64,000 nucleotides of DNA from Cryptomeria japonica (taxonomy: Eukaryota > Streptophyta > Pinopsida > Cupressales > Cupressaceae): NCBI RefSeq assembly GCF_030272615.1, contig NC_081410.1:141449349-141513348 (forward strand). Reading direction: 5' to 3'. The first letter of the stretch is position 1. Each line of letters starts with the position of its first letter. The position numbers and the translations under genes were made by a program. The notes under the pieces are model-generated. The model ran no database searches. It saw only the letters and a program-made list of their open reading frames with translations, and was not told the DNA's origin. Shown in pieces: positions 27,401 through 40,700 of the stretch.

Positions 27401-30400
27401 TAAAAATAAATAAAAAACCTAATGTGGGCCCCAAATTATTTGCCTAAAATCATTCCAATTATTTGTTAGGAATTGCATGCAAAAATTATCAATTAAATAG
27501 AAATAAAATAATTAAAGTTGTTTGAGCTTACAGGTCCAAGGAGCGCGCCAGGGGGGCTACCCCCAAACCCCCGTTGAATAAATTGGGAGGAAACCTCGTC
27601 AATTAAAAATTTAAAAGGCAACGATATTAAGTTATTAATATATAAGTCTTGACTATGTGATAGTTCATAATATCGTTGCCATATTTCATGTTTGACTATA
27701 TGATATATTTAAAACTTTAAAAGGGAACGATATAAATATTTCATCTCTTACCATATGATATTCATATATTTAAAAGGGAAGGATATTTGATACAGGCGAT
27801 AAAAACAAATATTTCCGGAGATTATTGTTTAAGTAGAGTAATCAATTTTTCAGCAATACAATTAGGTGCTGGCATATTGACAATGAATTTTCAATTATGA
27901 ATGCATATTGAGTATTGACAATGAATTCCTAGGTTACCGGAGTCGGCCCCCTAGACCCCTGGTACTGGTCCGGTCCAGTCCTGGTTTGGGGTTCTGGTTC
28001 AGTCCGCCTGTGGTCTGGATAGGGTTTGTGATTCACAGGCCTGGTTTGGACCAAGTCAAACCCAAGAGGACCCAGGTCGAACCCAGCGGTCTGACAGCCC
28101 AAAAATGGTTTTTTTTCTTTTGCAAAATTTTTTTTTTTTTTTAATTCCACCACATAAAGAATTAAAATATAACCATAAAAGTGAGTTTTAAAACATTAAC
28201 TTGGCTCATTTCACACAAGCAGCATGACTACAAGCAAGGGGAAACGAAGATGTGGGATATAGAGTAAGAGCATACTGATTTGGATGCTTTCATTTCTCAA
28301 CTTGTTGCATTTGATGACTCAGATAGCAAGCAAACTTAAAGTGAAGTGCCAGTGTAAGTGGCATTGGCATTGGCATTGGCATTGATTCATCGAATGTCAA
28401 TGTAAGTGATGAGGCGAAGGAGAATGAGGATGATGAATTAGAGAATCCATTTGATGATCAAACTTTAAATTGTTGAAAGTTGAAACAATGATACTTGAAT
28501 ATTTTATCATTTTGATATTAAACTTGATGTATATGATGCTGCTATGGTATGATCATGATGCTATGATTACAAGTTTATGTTGGTTTTGTACCCAAACCCC
28601 TTTTCAAAATTTTGCCGTACCAGCGTACCGGTTCTTCGAACCCAAACTGGCAGCCTAGATGAATTCTGAATTATGAATGTTTATTGAGTATTGACAATGA
28701 ATTCTGAACACAAATGTGGTATTTTAAGGTTCTATAATGTACATATAGCTGCTTCATCCATGTTTTCATATGAATATAATGTATATATACATGCTTTATC
28801 TATTTTTCATATGAAAATTTAAACTTCCATATATATTTTAAATTTTCCCTATATTTTATATAGCAGTCCCCTTTGCTGTCCCCCAGCCATCCCCAAAATT
28901 GGCAAAAAAATTTGCCATCCCAGAAACTCGTCCCGCCGTCCCCTGCCATCCTCGTCCTGGAAACTCAAGGTAACATAGAAAATTTACAATAATCTGTCTG
29001 CTGTTGCTTCTTTTGTTTATACTTATGCATAATAAAGAAAACAAAGCTGTAGCTTCAAAAAACTAGAAGATAAGCTTATTGTTTAGCAATGAATATCACT
29101 ATGCACATGTTGCTAACATATTGAACATATTCTGTGGAAGAAAAGGACCTCTTAGAGGCCTTTATTCATCTATAAAGGAAGTTTATGTGCCAAAAAAAAA
29201 TGAAGAAATAAAATGCTATAATTAAAATGTATTATGTACCTGTTGATAAGAACAATGACCACAGAACTCTGAAGCATTGTGACATCAGGAGATCGCAACT
29301 GCTCTAACATAAGCCCCAAGTTCTTGCTAGCTTCCTGGCCTAGCATTGCTTGATCAAGAAATGGACGTTCTCCAACCAACGATGATATATTAAAACTTCT
29401 TGACTTGCCTGCTTTTTATATAAAAATGTTATCTCTATACAGCATAAAATTCATCAGGGACTATGCATTAATGACTCTCAGATTCAGAAGATGATAAGAG
29501 GGTAAATTAAGAATAATCAATAATTTGATAAAGCTGAATAAGATTTGTATTTTTTGAAATGATTATAGTTCAGATGTAAATTATTATACCATCAGTATTT
29601 TGCTGGGTCAACGGTGGCTGAGATCCATTTGAATCAGGTGTAAAAAGTAAAATTGTTATTTCAACAAATTTTACTGCTAGCAATTTTACTCCATCTGATC
29701 CAGGCTGCAGGACAGACATTACAAGCCAAGAAGCAGGTAATAAAAGCACAATCGGTGTTGTAAAAACTAAAAGCAATTCAAAGAAAAAAAAATCACTTAC
29801 CTGAAAGGCAAATGGGTATACTGCATCTTTAAATTTCACCATCTCTGACCATAAGTCCTCAAGCCACTTGTCCAATTTTCCTGAATAACTAACCTAGATT
29901 CTCCAACACATTGTGAATTATATCAATAGGAAACAACGATCAAGGAAAAGAAAATACAGAACCAATTCAATCCAAAAAAACACTAGACAATGTGAAAACA
30001 AACCTTGAGTACTATATGTCCTTGCAATTACAGGGCATATCCCATATAGTAAACCATAATATTCAAGTAAAAATTGTTTCCAGAAATATAGCTTGTCAAT
30101 TTCTCGGTTTTTTGGACTAAATACCATGAAAAATTGTTTCAAAGCATATAACTTACTCAATTTCTCTGTTTATTCAAACTGAATTTCAAGAACTTACTTG
30201 AAAGAGTACATACATAAAAAAGATTATAAATTCTCTATATTCACTAAAATTATTCACTCACCAAACACATAAGCAAGCAATAGTATTGAGTACAAAGTAA
30301 AAACAGAAGCACTTAGCAGTTCAATAAGGCTTAGCTAATGGCAATCCTTTGATGGCAAAGAAGCTGTTGGGGAGAGTTGCATCACTATCAACCAAAGCTA

Positions 30401-33400
30401 GATTTAAGGGTTGAACTGATACATACACACACTCCTATATCCTAAGTCACAAGGTTCGAATTCAAATTCGAATTTGACAGCCATGAAATTCGGATGAAAT
30501 TCGACCTGGAAAAATTCGAAAAAAAAAAATCGGATAAAATTCGCCTTATATAAATTACTATTATTTTTAAATATTTAATATTTTTATTCAATATAAATAA
30601 AAATGATAAAACAATAAATAAATCTAAACCTATTTAATAATAATGAGTAAATTAAAATAACATATATATAATATGAAATCTTTAATCTATTTAATATTAA
30701 TAAGTAAATTAAAATTACATACATTTAATGTGAAATATTAACTTAAATATATAATATTTTTATTTAAAATAAAAATGCTAATATAATCAATAAATCTAAA
30801 TCTATTTAATAATAATAAGAAAATTAAAATGACATAAATTTAATATGAAACTTTAATCTATTTAATATTAATTAATAAAATGACATACATTTAATATGAA
30901 ATCTTAAGAACCAAAATCACAAAAGTAAATTTAATATGCCTTCTTAAGTTGAAAGCATTACTAGTCGAGTCTGTGAGGGACAAAGAGCTTCGATGGCAGT
31001 ACTGCGTGGGAAACAGCGGTGACGGGGCAAGAGTTCACACGCACAAAGCACGAAAAAATAGCTTCAATGGCGGGCACGAACATATACCTTCAGTCACGCG
31101 ACAAACAAAAGGAGCAAAAAACCCTCAAAACGGACAGACATGGCTGAGCGGGGAGTATTCGGCAACCTTCAAACCTCTGAGAAATCCATCAAAACCTCGA
31201 CAGATATACCCTAAAAAATGCTAACATTTCTGCCATACGAATTTTACACAAACGTTTCTGCAGACACCCGCGACCCAGCAGTTGCCGAATTTATGGACGA
31301 ATTTAAACGATTTTTTTATAAAAGTTTGGAATTTGATTAAATTCGAACCTCACCCATGAAAATCGCCGTATTCTGTGACTTAGCCTATATCTATATATAT
31401 GTATCTATATATATATTTATGTATGTACACACACATAAATATAGAGATACATTATATATAGAGAGAGAGAGAGATACATATACATCTATATACATACATA
31501 CATACATATATATATAATGCATGTATATATACATATATGTGTGTGTACTATGTATACACATACATATACATATACATACATACATAGATATACATCTATA
31601 TACATAGAAAGAAAGGAACAAGAGGGTCTTTGCAACGAGATAACCATTGATTTGGTAATAAAGAAAATCGAGGCTGGTTTATGCGAATTGTTGAACACCA
31701 AAATTCAAGTGTTGAAGGATGGGGAGTTCAATTCATGGGATGATAATATTCTCAAGTGTTCGTCATTACTAAAGGTTCCCCAAGTGGTCATGGACTACTC
31801 CAAGAAAGCTGATTTGTCACAGGTGAAGTGGCTTGCTGCTCCTTCGGGGAGACTCGAGCTGAACTTTGATGATGCCTCAATCCTGGTGAGGCTAGTATTG
31901 GTTGTGTCATGAGAGATGATAAAGGGAATTTGCTATGGGCTATTTCAAGGAAAGCTAGTAGGGCAACTGACAACGAGGCTTAGCTCGAGACTTTGTTCTA
32001 GTGTGTTTGGCTGTGTTGATCTAAAGGGCTTGATGGAATTGATATCAAGTGGGACTCCCTTATCAAATATCAACGCAATCAAGTTGAAGAAAATTCTTAA
32101 GTGGAAATTACAAAGGTGGATTGAGAGGATTTGGGAATACTTGGAAAAACTTTATGATTTTTCAATTAAACAAATATATCGCGAGGCCAACAAAGTGGCC
32201 AACTTCTTGGCCAACCACAGTGAACTCAGCTTGAGTTAGAACATATCAACTCAAATTCTCATGGTTGGGTTGGTCTACAAGATATATTAATGTAGGATGG
32301 AAAATGAAAATCAAAAGTAAGTTGTGCTAGGTACTGATGAATCTCTTTGTGATTCGTTGGTTGGCTTTTGCGGGGATGTGGCTTGGTTGCAGATGGTGTG
32401 TACTGATATGTGTTGGGACGGTGTTGGCATATGTGCAGAGTATGTTGACATGATGATATTGTGTTGTCATTGATGTCAATATGCTGAAGAGAGAACTGGT
32501 AATATGATGAAGAATGAACCGGTAATATGTTGAAGAGTGAACCGGTTTATTGAAGTTAAGCAACTGGCAAAGTGAACCGGTATAATGTTGTGAACCAGTA
32601 TATGTGCAAAAGGTGAAGCGGTACATTTGTCCAAGTGAACCGGTATATGGAATGTTTTCTATCAAGGTTTAATATGGTATGACTACCGGTTGGTAGTCCC
32701 AGCCTCAAGGTTTCCGGTTGAAGTGTTTCGAGCCTGTGTGATTCAACCGATGGCATTGTGTGATGAGTTAGCATTGTAATGGAGATCAGATCGTGTTGCC
32801 ACGTCAGCCTCGTGCGCGTGAAGGATCTTGCATGAAGGGGATTGATCCTATCTACCTCGGGAGTGTGCGAAGTCCCTACAAATGATGAAGAACGCGTGAT
32901 GGGTTATCGCCTCCAAGAAGCAGTGAAGAACGAACGATGGAGAATGTCTTGAGATCTGTTCAAGACCGTTGTATTCAAATGCAAAGTGTTCAATGGTCAG
33001 GATTGAACCGACTGATTTGCTCAACCTAAATGTTTAGGTTTTAGGGTTTATGCTACCGACCTATCTGTTTCCTATAAGGTCGATGTTGTGTTTCATGTTG
33101 AAGTTGTTGGCAAATGTTGTGTGTGTATCTAAGTACAGAGATACGTGTTTCTTGCCAGACCAAATAAGAGAATCGATACCTGCAAAGTGTGTGTGCAGAA
33201 GGAAGGAACTAAAACGGATCTACATTGGCATTGAGTGCTATTACCGGATCATTGTAATACTTGTTGATCTCTAATCACTTCAACAGTTGGAAAATCCCTT
33301 AACAAGGTAGCTTTAACCAGCTTGCTGTAAATCCTTTAACAGTGTGACTCAAAGCCATTGAGTTCATAAAATCCTCTAACAAGGTAAACTTTAACAGGGT

Positions 33401-34722
33401 TTAACCCTTAACCGGGTATTCTAGCCATCCCTTAACCGAGTGATCCCTAACAGGATCGGTTCCTAACAGAACCTGTTGTAACAATCTTTAACCGGACTAG
33501 GCTCCTAACAGAGCGGACTTCTAAAGAGTTCAAAAACAGCTTGTGGGTATTCATCCCCACCTCGGTTTTTCCCGGTTGGGTTTCCATGTGGAAAATATGT
33601 GTCATGTGTGGTGCCTCTTTCATGTGATGTTTTGTTATTTCTTGTTTAGTGGTGAATCATGTTGTTCTAGTAAATTCTTGTATCTCTGATGATAGATTAT
33701 CTGTTTATGCATAAGGATGAAGTGGATATGAGGGAGTAGATTGTATGGAAAACTAAGTGTTGCCGATTTATGTCTTTCACAGTCTCATTATGTTTAACCG
33801 ATAGTAATCTGGTTTAGACCGGAATTAGTGTTTGTCTGTCAAGTGCACTGTTTGCAGTCAAACTGGTTTAGGAAAAGTTTTTGTGCCTGTACTGATTCAC
33901 CCCCCCCTCTCAGTACCGGTTTGGTACTCACTATTCATCATTGAGTTATCAGACGGACACTGAACCTGCACACTCATTGTCTTTTTGCAATGCTTTTGTT
34001 GTCTTGAGGGCACGTCCTGTCCATTTGTGGTTAGTTGGTGTGCCATTTTTTGTTCTATGTTTCAAATTCTATCATTCTCGAGATTGTGTTATGATGTTCA
34101 AGCTAGACCGAAGGCTTCATATCTTGCTTTAGTGTGGTTTTCTTTGCAAATGGTGGCCAGGAAGCATTTTGGTGTTAGATGCAAGTGTATAGAGGAGACG
34201 ATAAATCAGAAGTTATGAATACCATTCAAGGCCAAGGAGGATGTGACAATGAAGGCGATCAAACAAGTCATTGGTGAACAACGTTTGGCCAGTGGTCATA
34301 TCCATGTTGGGGTTATACTGGAAATTTTCCATACCAAAGTTGCACAAGTCACTGGTTTTATGCACTGAACAACAGTTTTTGTTCATCATCTAGTGAAAGA
34401 GGAGATTGTGCACGAGGTGAAAATGGGCATCCTTTCCATCAAAGTGGTTCCTCGAAGTGGATTTCTAGCCGGTATTTTCAACATTGAAGCTATGAAGAAG
34501 AAACAAAAGGTGGTTGAAGCATTGGATCTCTTCAAAGAAGGCTTGGAAAAAAGGGATTTGTCCCCCTTTGCTAGTTTTATTAGTGGTTTTTTAAATCTAT
34601 TTTCCCCTCAACAAATTGAGAAAATCTATGAACTCGTGGATGGAGTGATGACCATTTTGCACGATGTACTGTAAATTTAATTTGAATCAATACAGGGAGC
34701 TACCCCCTGGGGTAGTGCTTAT

Positions 34723-34759
<37 letters not shown>

Positions 34760-37700
34760 TTTGGGCATGAAACTCTTTCTCCTTGGAATTTCCATATTCG
34801 ACTTTTGAATTTCATGACAATTCATACTTACATATAGATTGTGTGTGAAATCTTTGGCTATTAATAATTTTCTTTAGTTATCCTTTATTTTCTTCTAAAT
34901 GTTGTGTAAAATTTGGCCATATGTATCAAAGAGTTTGGCATAAAACCCTTTCTCCTAGGAATTTTCAAATATGATCAGAGTTTTGGGCATAAATCCCTTT
35001 CTCCTAAGAATGTCCATATTTGACTTTTGAATTTCATGATTTTTCATACATACATATATTGTGTGTATGTGTCATCTTTGGATATTAAATTTGTTCAATT
35101 ATCCTTTATTTTCTCCTAAATGTTGGTATAAAATGTGTATATAAATCAAAGAGTTGGGCATAAAACCCTTTCTCCTAAGAATTCGACCTTTAGTTTTGAA
35201 CGTGCCAATTTCGACCCAACCCAATCGAATGGCAAATTCAACTATAATCCATATTTGAATTTTGAATTTTCATGATTTTTCATAATGAATTTTCTTTTAA
35301 TTCCAAAATAAGATAACCATGCTTACAACATACATATCAAGCTCTACAGACTCTAATATGCTCAATAAGCAAGCAAATAACAAGTGAATATATTTCAAAT
35401 TACTAACAGAATTAGACCTCCTACCCCTCCAACTTTGGAATGGGCCTAGAAAAATATCTTGAGAGTTAAAGAGCTTGCCAAACTAATCACTATACACCAA
35501 GAATTCTTGCCAAATTCTCAAAACACATGAAATCAATGATAAATTACTTTTTCAATTATGTCTAGATTGTCGAGTGACACTTCACTTGAATTGGAAGTGC
35601 ATAAACTTGTAGCCATAAACAAAATTGAGATTTCCTTTTCAACAACCAACACACAACCCCAAGGTTAACTTGGATGCATATGCATGGACACACAAGTTGT
35701 GAGTACAAGTATAGGTATGCTATGACCTAAGTTGCAAGTTCTTGTATGCGATTGTATATGAGTTACCAATTCGGGTTCAAGTTCAGGTATGTAAACTTGG
35801 TTCGTGGGCTTAGGCAAAAAAAAATTGCGCTTTAGGTTTATGGGTTGAGTTCATCCGTATATGTATAAATATATATATGCAAAAATTTAAAGAAATATAC
35901 AAAATTATAGAAGCAAATACATTTAATAGTATGCTACTTCATCATTGATCAATGCCAAATGCTAATTGATAGTCCAAAATTTCAATATTATCATATTATG
36001 TCATATGCCATATAATATATATCAATGTATCGTATATGTCCAAGTTCACAATTCAAATGAAAATCATTACAATTACAAAATTGACAATCAAAAATAATAA
36101 CTGTCTTTTATCTTCATCAATCATCAAAAGGATCTAGATCAAGATCATCATCATTTGCTTCAAGTTCAAATTCAAAATCATTTGAACCCAAAGCAAAGCC
36201 ACTCCCACAAGGTGCATCATGTGTAGGTATCTCATCATCATCATCCATAGTGACTCTAGCCAGGTAATCAATAGTTGCATCCAAGTTGGTACACACAGGG
36301 GTTACATCCCAATGCTTCCTTGACCCATCCTTGTACCGTTGTTCATTATGTGTTAGAAGACGCAAATTGCAATGAATATAAGCGAAGTCTTCTACTCTTT
36401 TTGAAGCCAACCGGTTACACTTCACTAAGTGATAAAGTAGTATGTACTCCAATTTCATTCAGCAGCAGAACAACTTGCAACCTGTTGAAATTAAAGAGAA
36501 AACTAACAAATCTTCAAAATTAAAAATGCAAAATAAATCAAAGAATGTTAAGTGCTAAAGTCTACAATACAAATGTTAAAAATAAAAAGTAAAAAAAACT
36601 TACTTGTGATAGAATCTTGATTGCGAGGGGTTGGAGGAACATATAATCTTGACCATCGAGGTATCACCATGTAGTAGCATCCATTTTGGACTGGTCATTA
36701 ATAGCACAAGGACTATGATTTCTTCTTGAGATAAACAAGCCAAACTCTCTCCTAACACTTACCACCACTTAAGTATCTATGAAGAGTCTAGCGAATTCTC
36801 GCTTGGACCCAGTAGCAACTTCAGAATCTCTATATGGTGGAGGTTCTCCCTAGCAAAGAAAGTACATTATTGCTGTAATACCTAGGAGATAATGCATGTG
36901 AAAAGAGGTACAATGGTGTGGTCATCTTGTTCCAATGATGAAGAATGATTTTTCTCCACCCTTTTGAAAAATATTTATTTGGGGTCATTCTCTTTTTTTG
37001 CTATTATGCCTTTGATTTTTTCTATCATGGTGTCCATGATATCATAGACTTCCTCCAAACATGTTGTATCTATATCGGTATCATACTCATGATACACTCA
37101 ATGAAATTCAAGACATATTCCACACAATCGCACCAATTGTCATCCAAGATCAATCACTTAACCTTTTGGGCCCTTTTTGAATTTGACTGCTTCCAAATAC
37201 CCCATTGGTTACTAATAACCATGGCGCTCAATGTCTGTTTAACATTCAAAAGTAGTCTCATTGCTATTATATGTGTGATAGAAATTGGGTCTCAGCAACC
37301 CAGGTTCATGTAAATAAATGTCAATAACACACTAAAAAAAATTATACACACATTAAACATGGCATAAACAAAATTAAATTTACCTTCAGCAAATCCAACT
37401 CCGAGAAACTCTTGAAAATGGTTTGTAAGATATGGTGCTTTGTCACAAACATTTGGATCTCCTCACCTTCTTGGTATATTTCCTTCACCCACTCTACTTG
37501 AGTGCCAATTGCTTGCATCACCAAATTAAGGGAGTGTACAAAGCATGGTGTCCAAAAAATATGATCATATATTTGCTCAACCATAGCACCTGCAGCCCTA
37601 CAAACCTTTGCATTGTTTGTAATGACTTGAACAACATTTTCATGACCCACCATCTTTATGAATCAATGAGGATTTTGGAAATGAACTCGACATCTTTGAG

Positions 37701-40700
37701 TTGCCCCTCACAACCAACTGCCCTCAAAAACATTGCCCCTTTGGGGGACACTACAATAACATTTATTAATGGATGATTTTTGCAATCTTTCCATGTATTA
37801 GAAACAATAGAAACGCCCAATTCAACCCAAGAATCTCTAATCGATTTGAGGGGTGTCTCTACAAAATTCTTCTCTATTGCCAATAAGGTGGTGAGCACCT
37901 TTTCATACCTAGGACTTGTAAAACCAAAAGGTGCACTATTGATTGCCACCACCATCGCCCACCAATATGGTGATCTCACCAAGTTGAAAGGAAGACCATT
38001 GGCATAGATGCAATGTGCAATTTTCTGCTCTACACTGTCTTGCTTCCATTTTAAATGCCTTGTCCAATGGGCCTCTTTTGCGGGAAAAATTGGGATTGTC
38101 TACTTAATCTTGCATAGAGGGCATCAACAAGAAAGGATGTTGGGAGGACTTTACTAGTAGTGGATGATCTTTGGGTAAAGTCATTGGTACTTTACTTGCA
38201 AATGGATTGGCTCTTAGTTTTTCTCTTTGTAGAGCTTGATCAACTTCTTCTTGTTCTCTAATGAATCCTGCTATTTGTGTGGCAAACAACCCTTGCTGAT
38301 TTAGCCCTTCACACATTTTAATCCCTTTCCCTGCAGGGCCACAAAAGTGATGTCTCACTCAATAATACGAGAACCTATAATTGGTTTTACAAAAATTAGA
38401 ATTCCATTCATATCCCCCACCTCCTGGAAGTTGTTGAAGCATTGTTTTATAATTCCGTAAAGAAAGATCCTCTATCAACTTTAAATTTTTGGTTTTGAGT
38501 CTTGTCACCCACTGAACTCAAACTTGTTGTCATTCTTTGTTATTATAAGAAATTACACATTTTTAAATTGGAAAAAAATAAAAATAAATGCAAGATTACA
38601 CAATGTAAGCTAATGAAAGTATGAAAAAACATTATAAGAAATAGTATAACTTGTTTCTCTTTTTCTTTAAAAAAAAAAAAATTAAAAATTGAAAAACTTC
38701 TTCAAAAACTTGAAAAATTTTGTTAAAAACCCAAAGAATAGGGTTAAATGCTTGAGTCTCCTTTGTGCAAGCTCTCCTCCTTCCTCAAGCACTCCACAAA
38801 CGATCTCCTTTGAAAATAATCACCTGCCCTTCAAAATGCCATAATGAAAAAAAGCAAGAATGAAATGAGCAAATGAGCAAATTTTAGGTTGAAATGATGT
38901 TATAGGGGGCAGATTAGGGTTTTATTGTAAAGAAAAAAGTTTTTAAAAAGCATTTTTTTTTAATTTTTAAAGTGACTTTCAGCGGCCCAACCCAGGTTCA
39001 CTGTGTCACGTTCACAGACCCAAAATGAATCTAGGGCCCCCGAGGCGCACTCAAGCTGCACCCGTGCGTACCTGAACCTGGTCTGGGCACAGCGGGCTTA
39101 GACCACGAACCAAGTAACTCAAACATAAATACAAAAGAATTAAAAAATATACAAAATTGTAAATACATTTAATACTATGATACTTCATCATTGATCAATG
39201 GTAGTGAGTGATAAAGATAAAAGCCAATTGATAGTTCAAATTTTCAATATTATGTCATATATCATATATGTCTAGGATGATTCAAAAGAAAATCATTAAA
39301 ATTACAAAATCTGAAATAAATACAATCAAAAATTTATATAATTGTCTTCAATCTTCATCAAAAGGATCTGGATCAAGGTCATCATTTAGTTAATCATCAT
39401 TTGAACTGCAAGTAAATGGAGTGCCACTCACACTAGGTGCATCACGTGTAAGAGTCTCGTCATCATCATCATCTATATCGACTCTAGCAAGCTTTGCAAT
39501 AGATGCATCCAAGTTAGTACACTCAATAGATGCATCCAAGTTGGTACACTCAAGGGCTATGTCTCAATACTTTGTTGCCCCTTCCTTGTAGTCATCTTGC
39601 TTATGTGATAGAAAACAAAAGTTGGAATGGACATTAACAAAGTCTTTTTCTTTTTCTGCAACCAACAAATTATGTTTCATGAGTGGATAAAGGAATATGT
39701 ACTCCAATTCCATTCAGCCAAAGAACTTGCAACCTATTGAAATTGGAGAGAAAACCAACACAACACAAAAACATAAAACGCAAAAGAATTTAATGAATGG
39801 AAAGCACTAAAGTCTACAAATGTTTAAAAATAAAAAATACTTGCTTGTGATAGAATCTTGATTACAAGAGGCTAGAGGAATAAATAATCTTGCCCATGGA
39901 GGTACCACCATGTATGAGCATCTTCTTTGTATTGGTCTTCAAAAGCACAAACACTATGATCTCATCCTAAGATTAACCTACCAAACTCTTTCCTAACATT
40001 ATCCACACTTGGAAGGCTGATTTGAACCCATTAGCAAAGAAGAGTCTTCGAAAGGCTAATTTGTACCCATTAGCAACCTCACTATCTATATATGGTGCAG
40101 TTGTCCCTGGCAAGGCAAGTATCTCTACCCTATAGTATTTGGGGGATAATGCATATGCAAGGAGATGCAATGGTGTGCTCATCTTGTTCCAGCAGTGACC
40201 TTTATTTTTTCTATCATGGAGTCAATGCTATCATAGACTTCCCCCAAACATGACCCATTTGTATCAACAAACCCGACCATGCTCATGAATAGGCTCAATG
40301 AAATTTAAGACATCATCATCTAATAACCAAGGCACCCAATGCCTCTTGCACCTTCCCAAGCCGTCTCAAACAATTGTGTGATCCAAATTAAGTCTTAGCA
40401 ACCTAGGATCATGTAAAAAATAAGTTAATAATACATTAAAATATAATGTAAACATGGCATAAACTGGTATAGATATCTTCAATACATCTATCTAAAGAAA
40501 TGTCGAGAGATATCAATTGGAACTATTGTATTTACCTTAAAATTACTTTACTTTACTTTAAGTTATCTTTACTACAAACAAAAACACTTTTTTTCCTAAT
40601 ACAAATTTCAAAATTTTAAACTTCTTATCATTATTAAAAAAAACATTAAAAATAAAAATTTAAAAAATATACTTTTTAAATGAATTAGTTATTCTCTACT

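Larger units (their letters stand above)
15958..29239 (-). other. Intron 5 (13.3 kb), transposon-rich
   Basis: It contains the 214-bp tandem duplication, a copia-type LTR candidate with primer-binding site, a GC-richer retroelement-like stretch, hAT relic A, GC-rich islands and an hAT deletion derivative, all listed separately. At 15958-17017, 17446-18807 and 22150-23230 only unclassified AT-rich sequence was seen. Confidence 0.78.

Noticed and set aside
30949-31224. 91-codon open frame inside the 942-bp TIR element
   Set aside because: No transposase motif; the element is too short to be autonomous and the frame is probably chance.
31391-31701. Tyr/Ile/Cys-rich open frames
   Set aside because: Translation of TA/CATA microsatellites.
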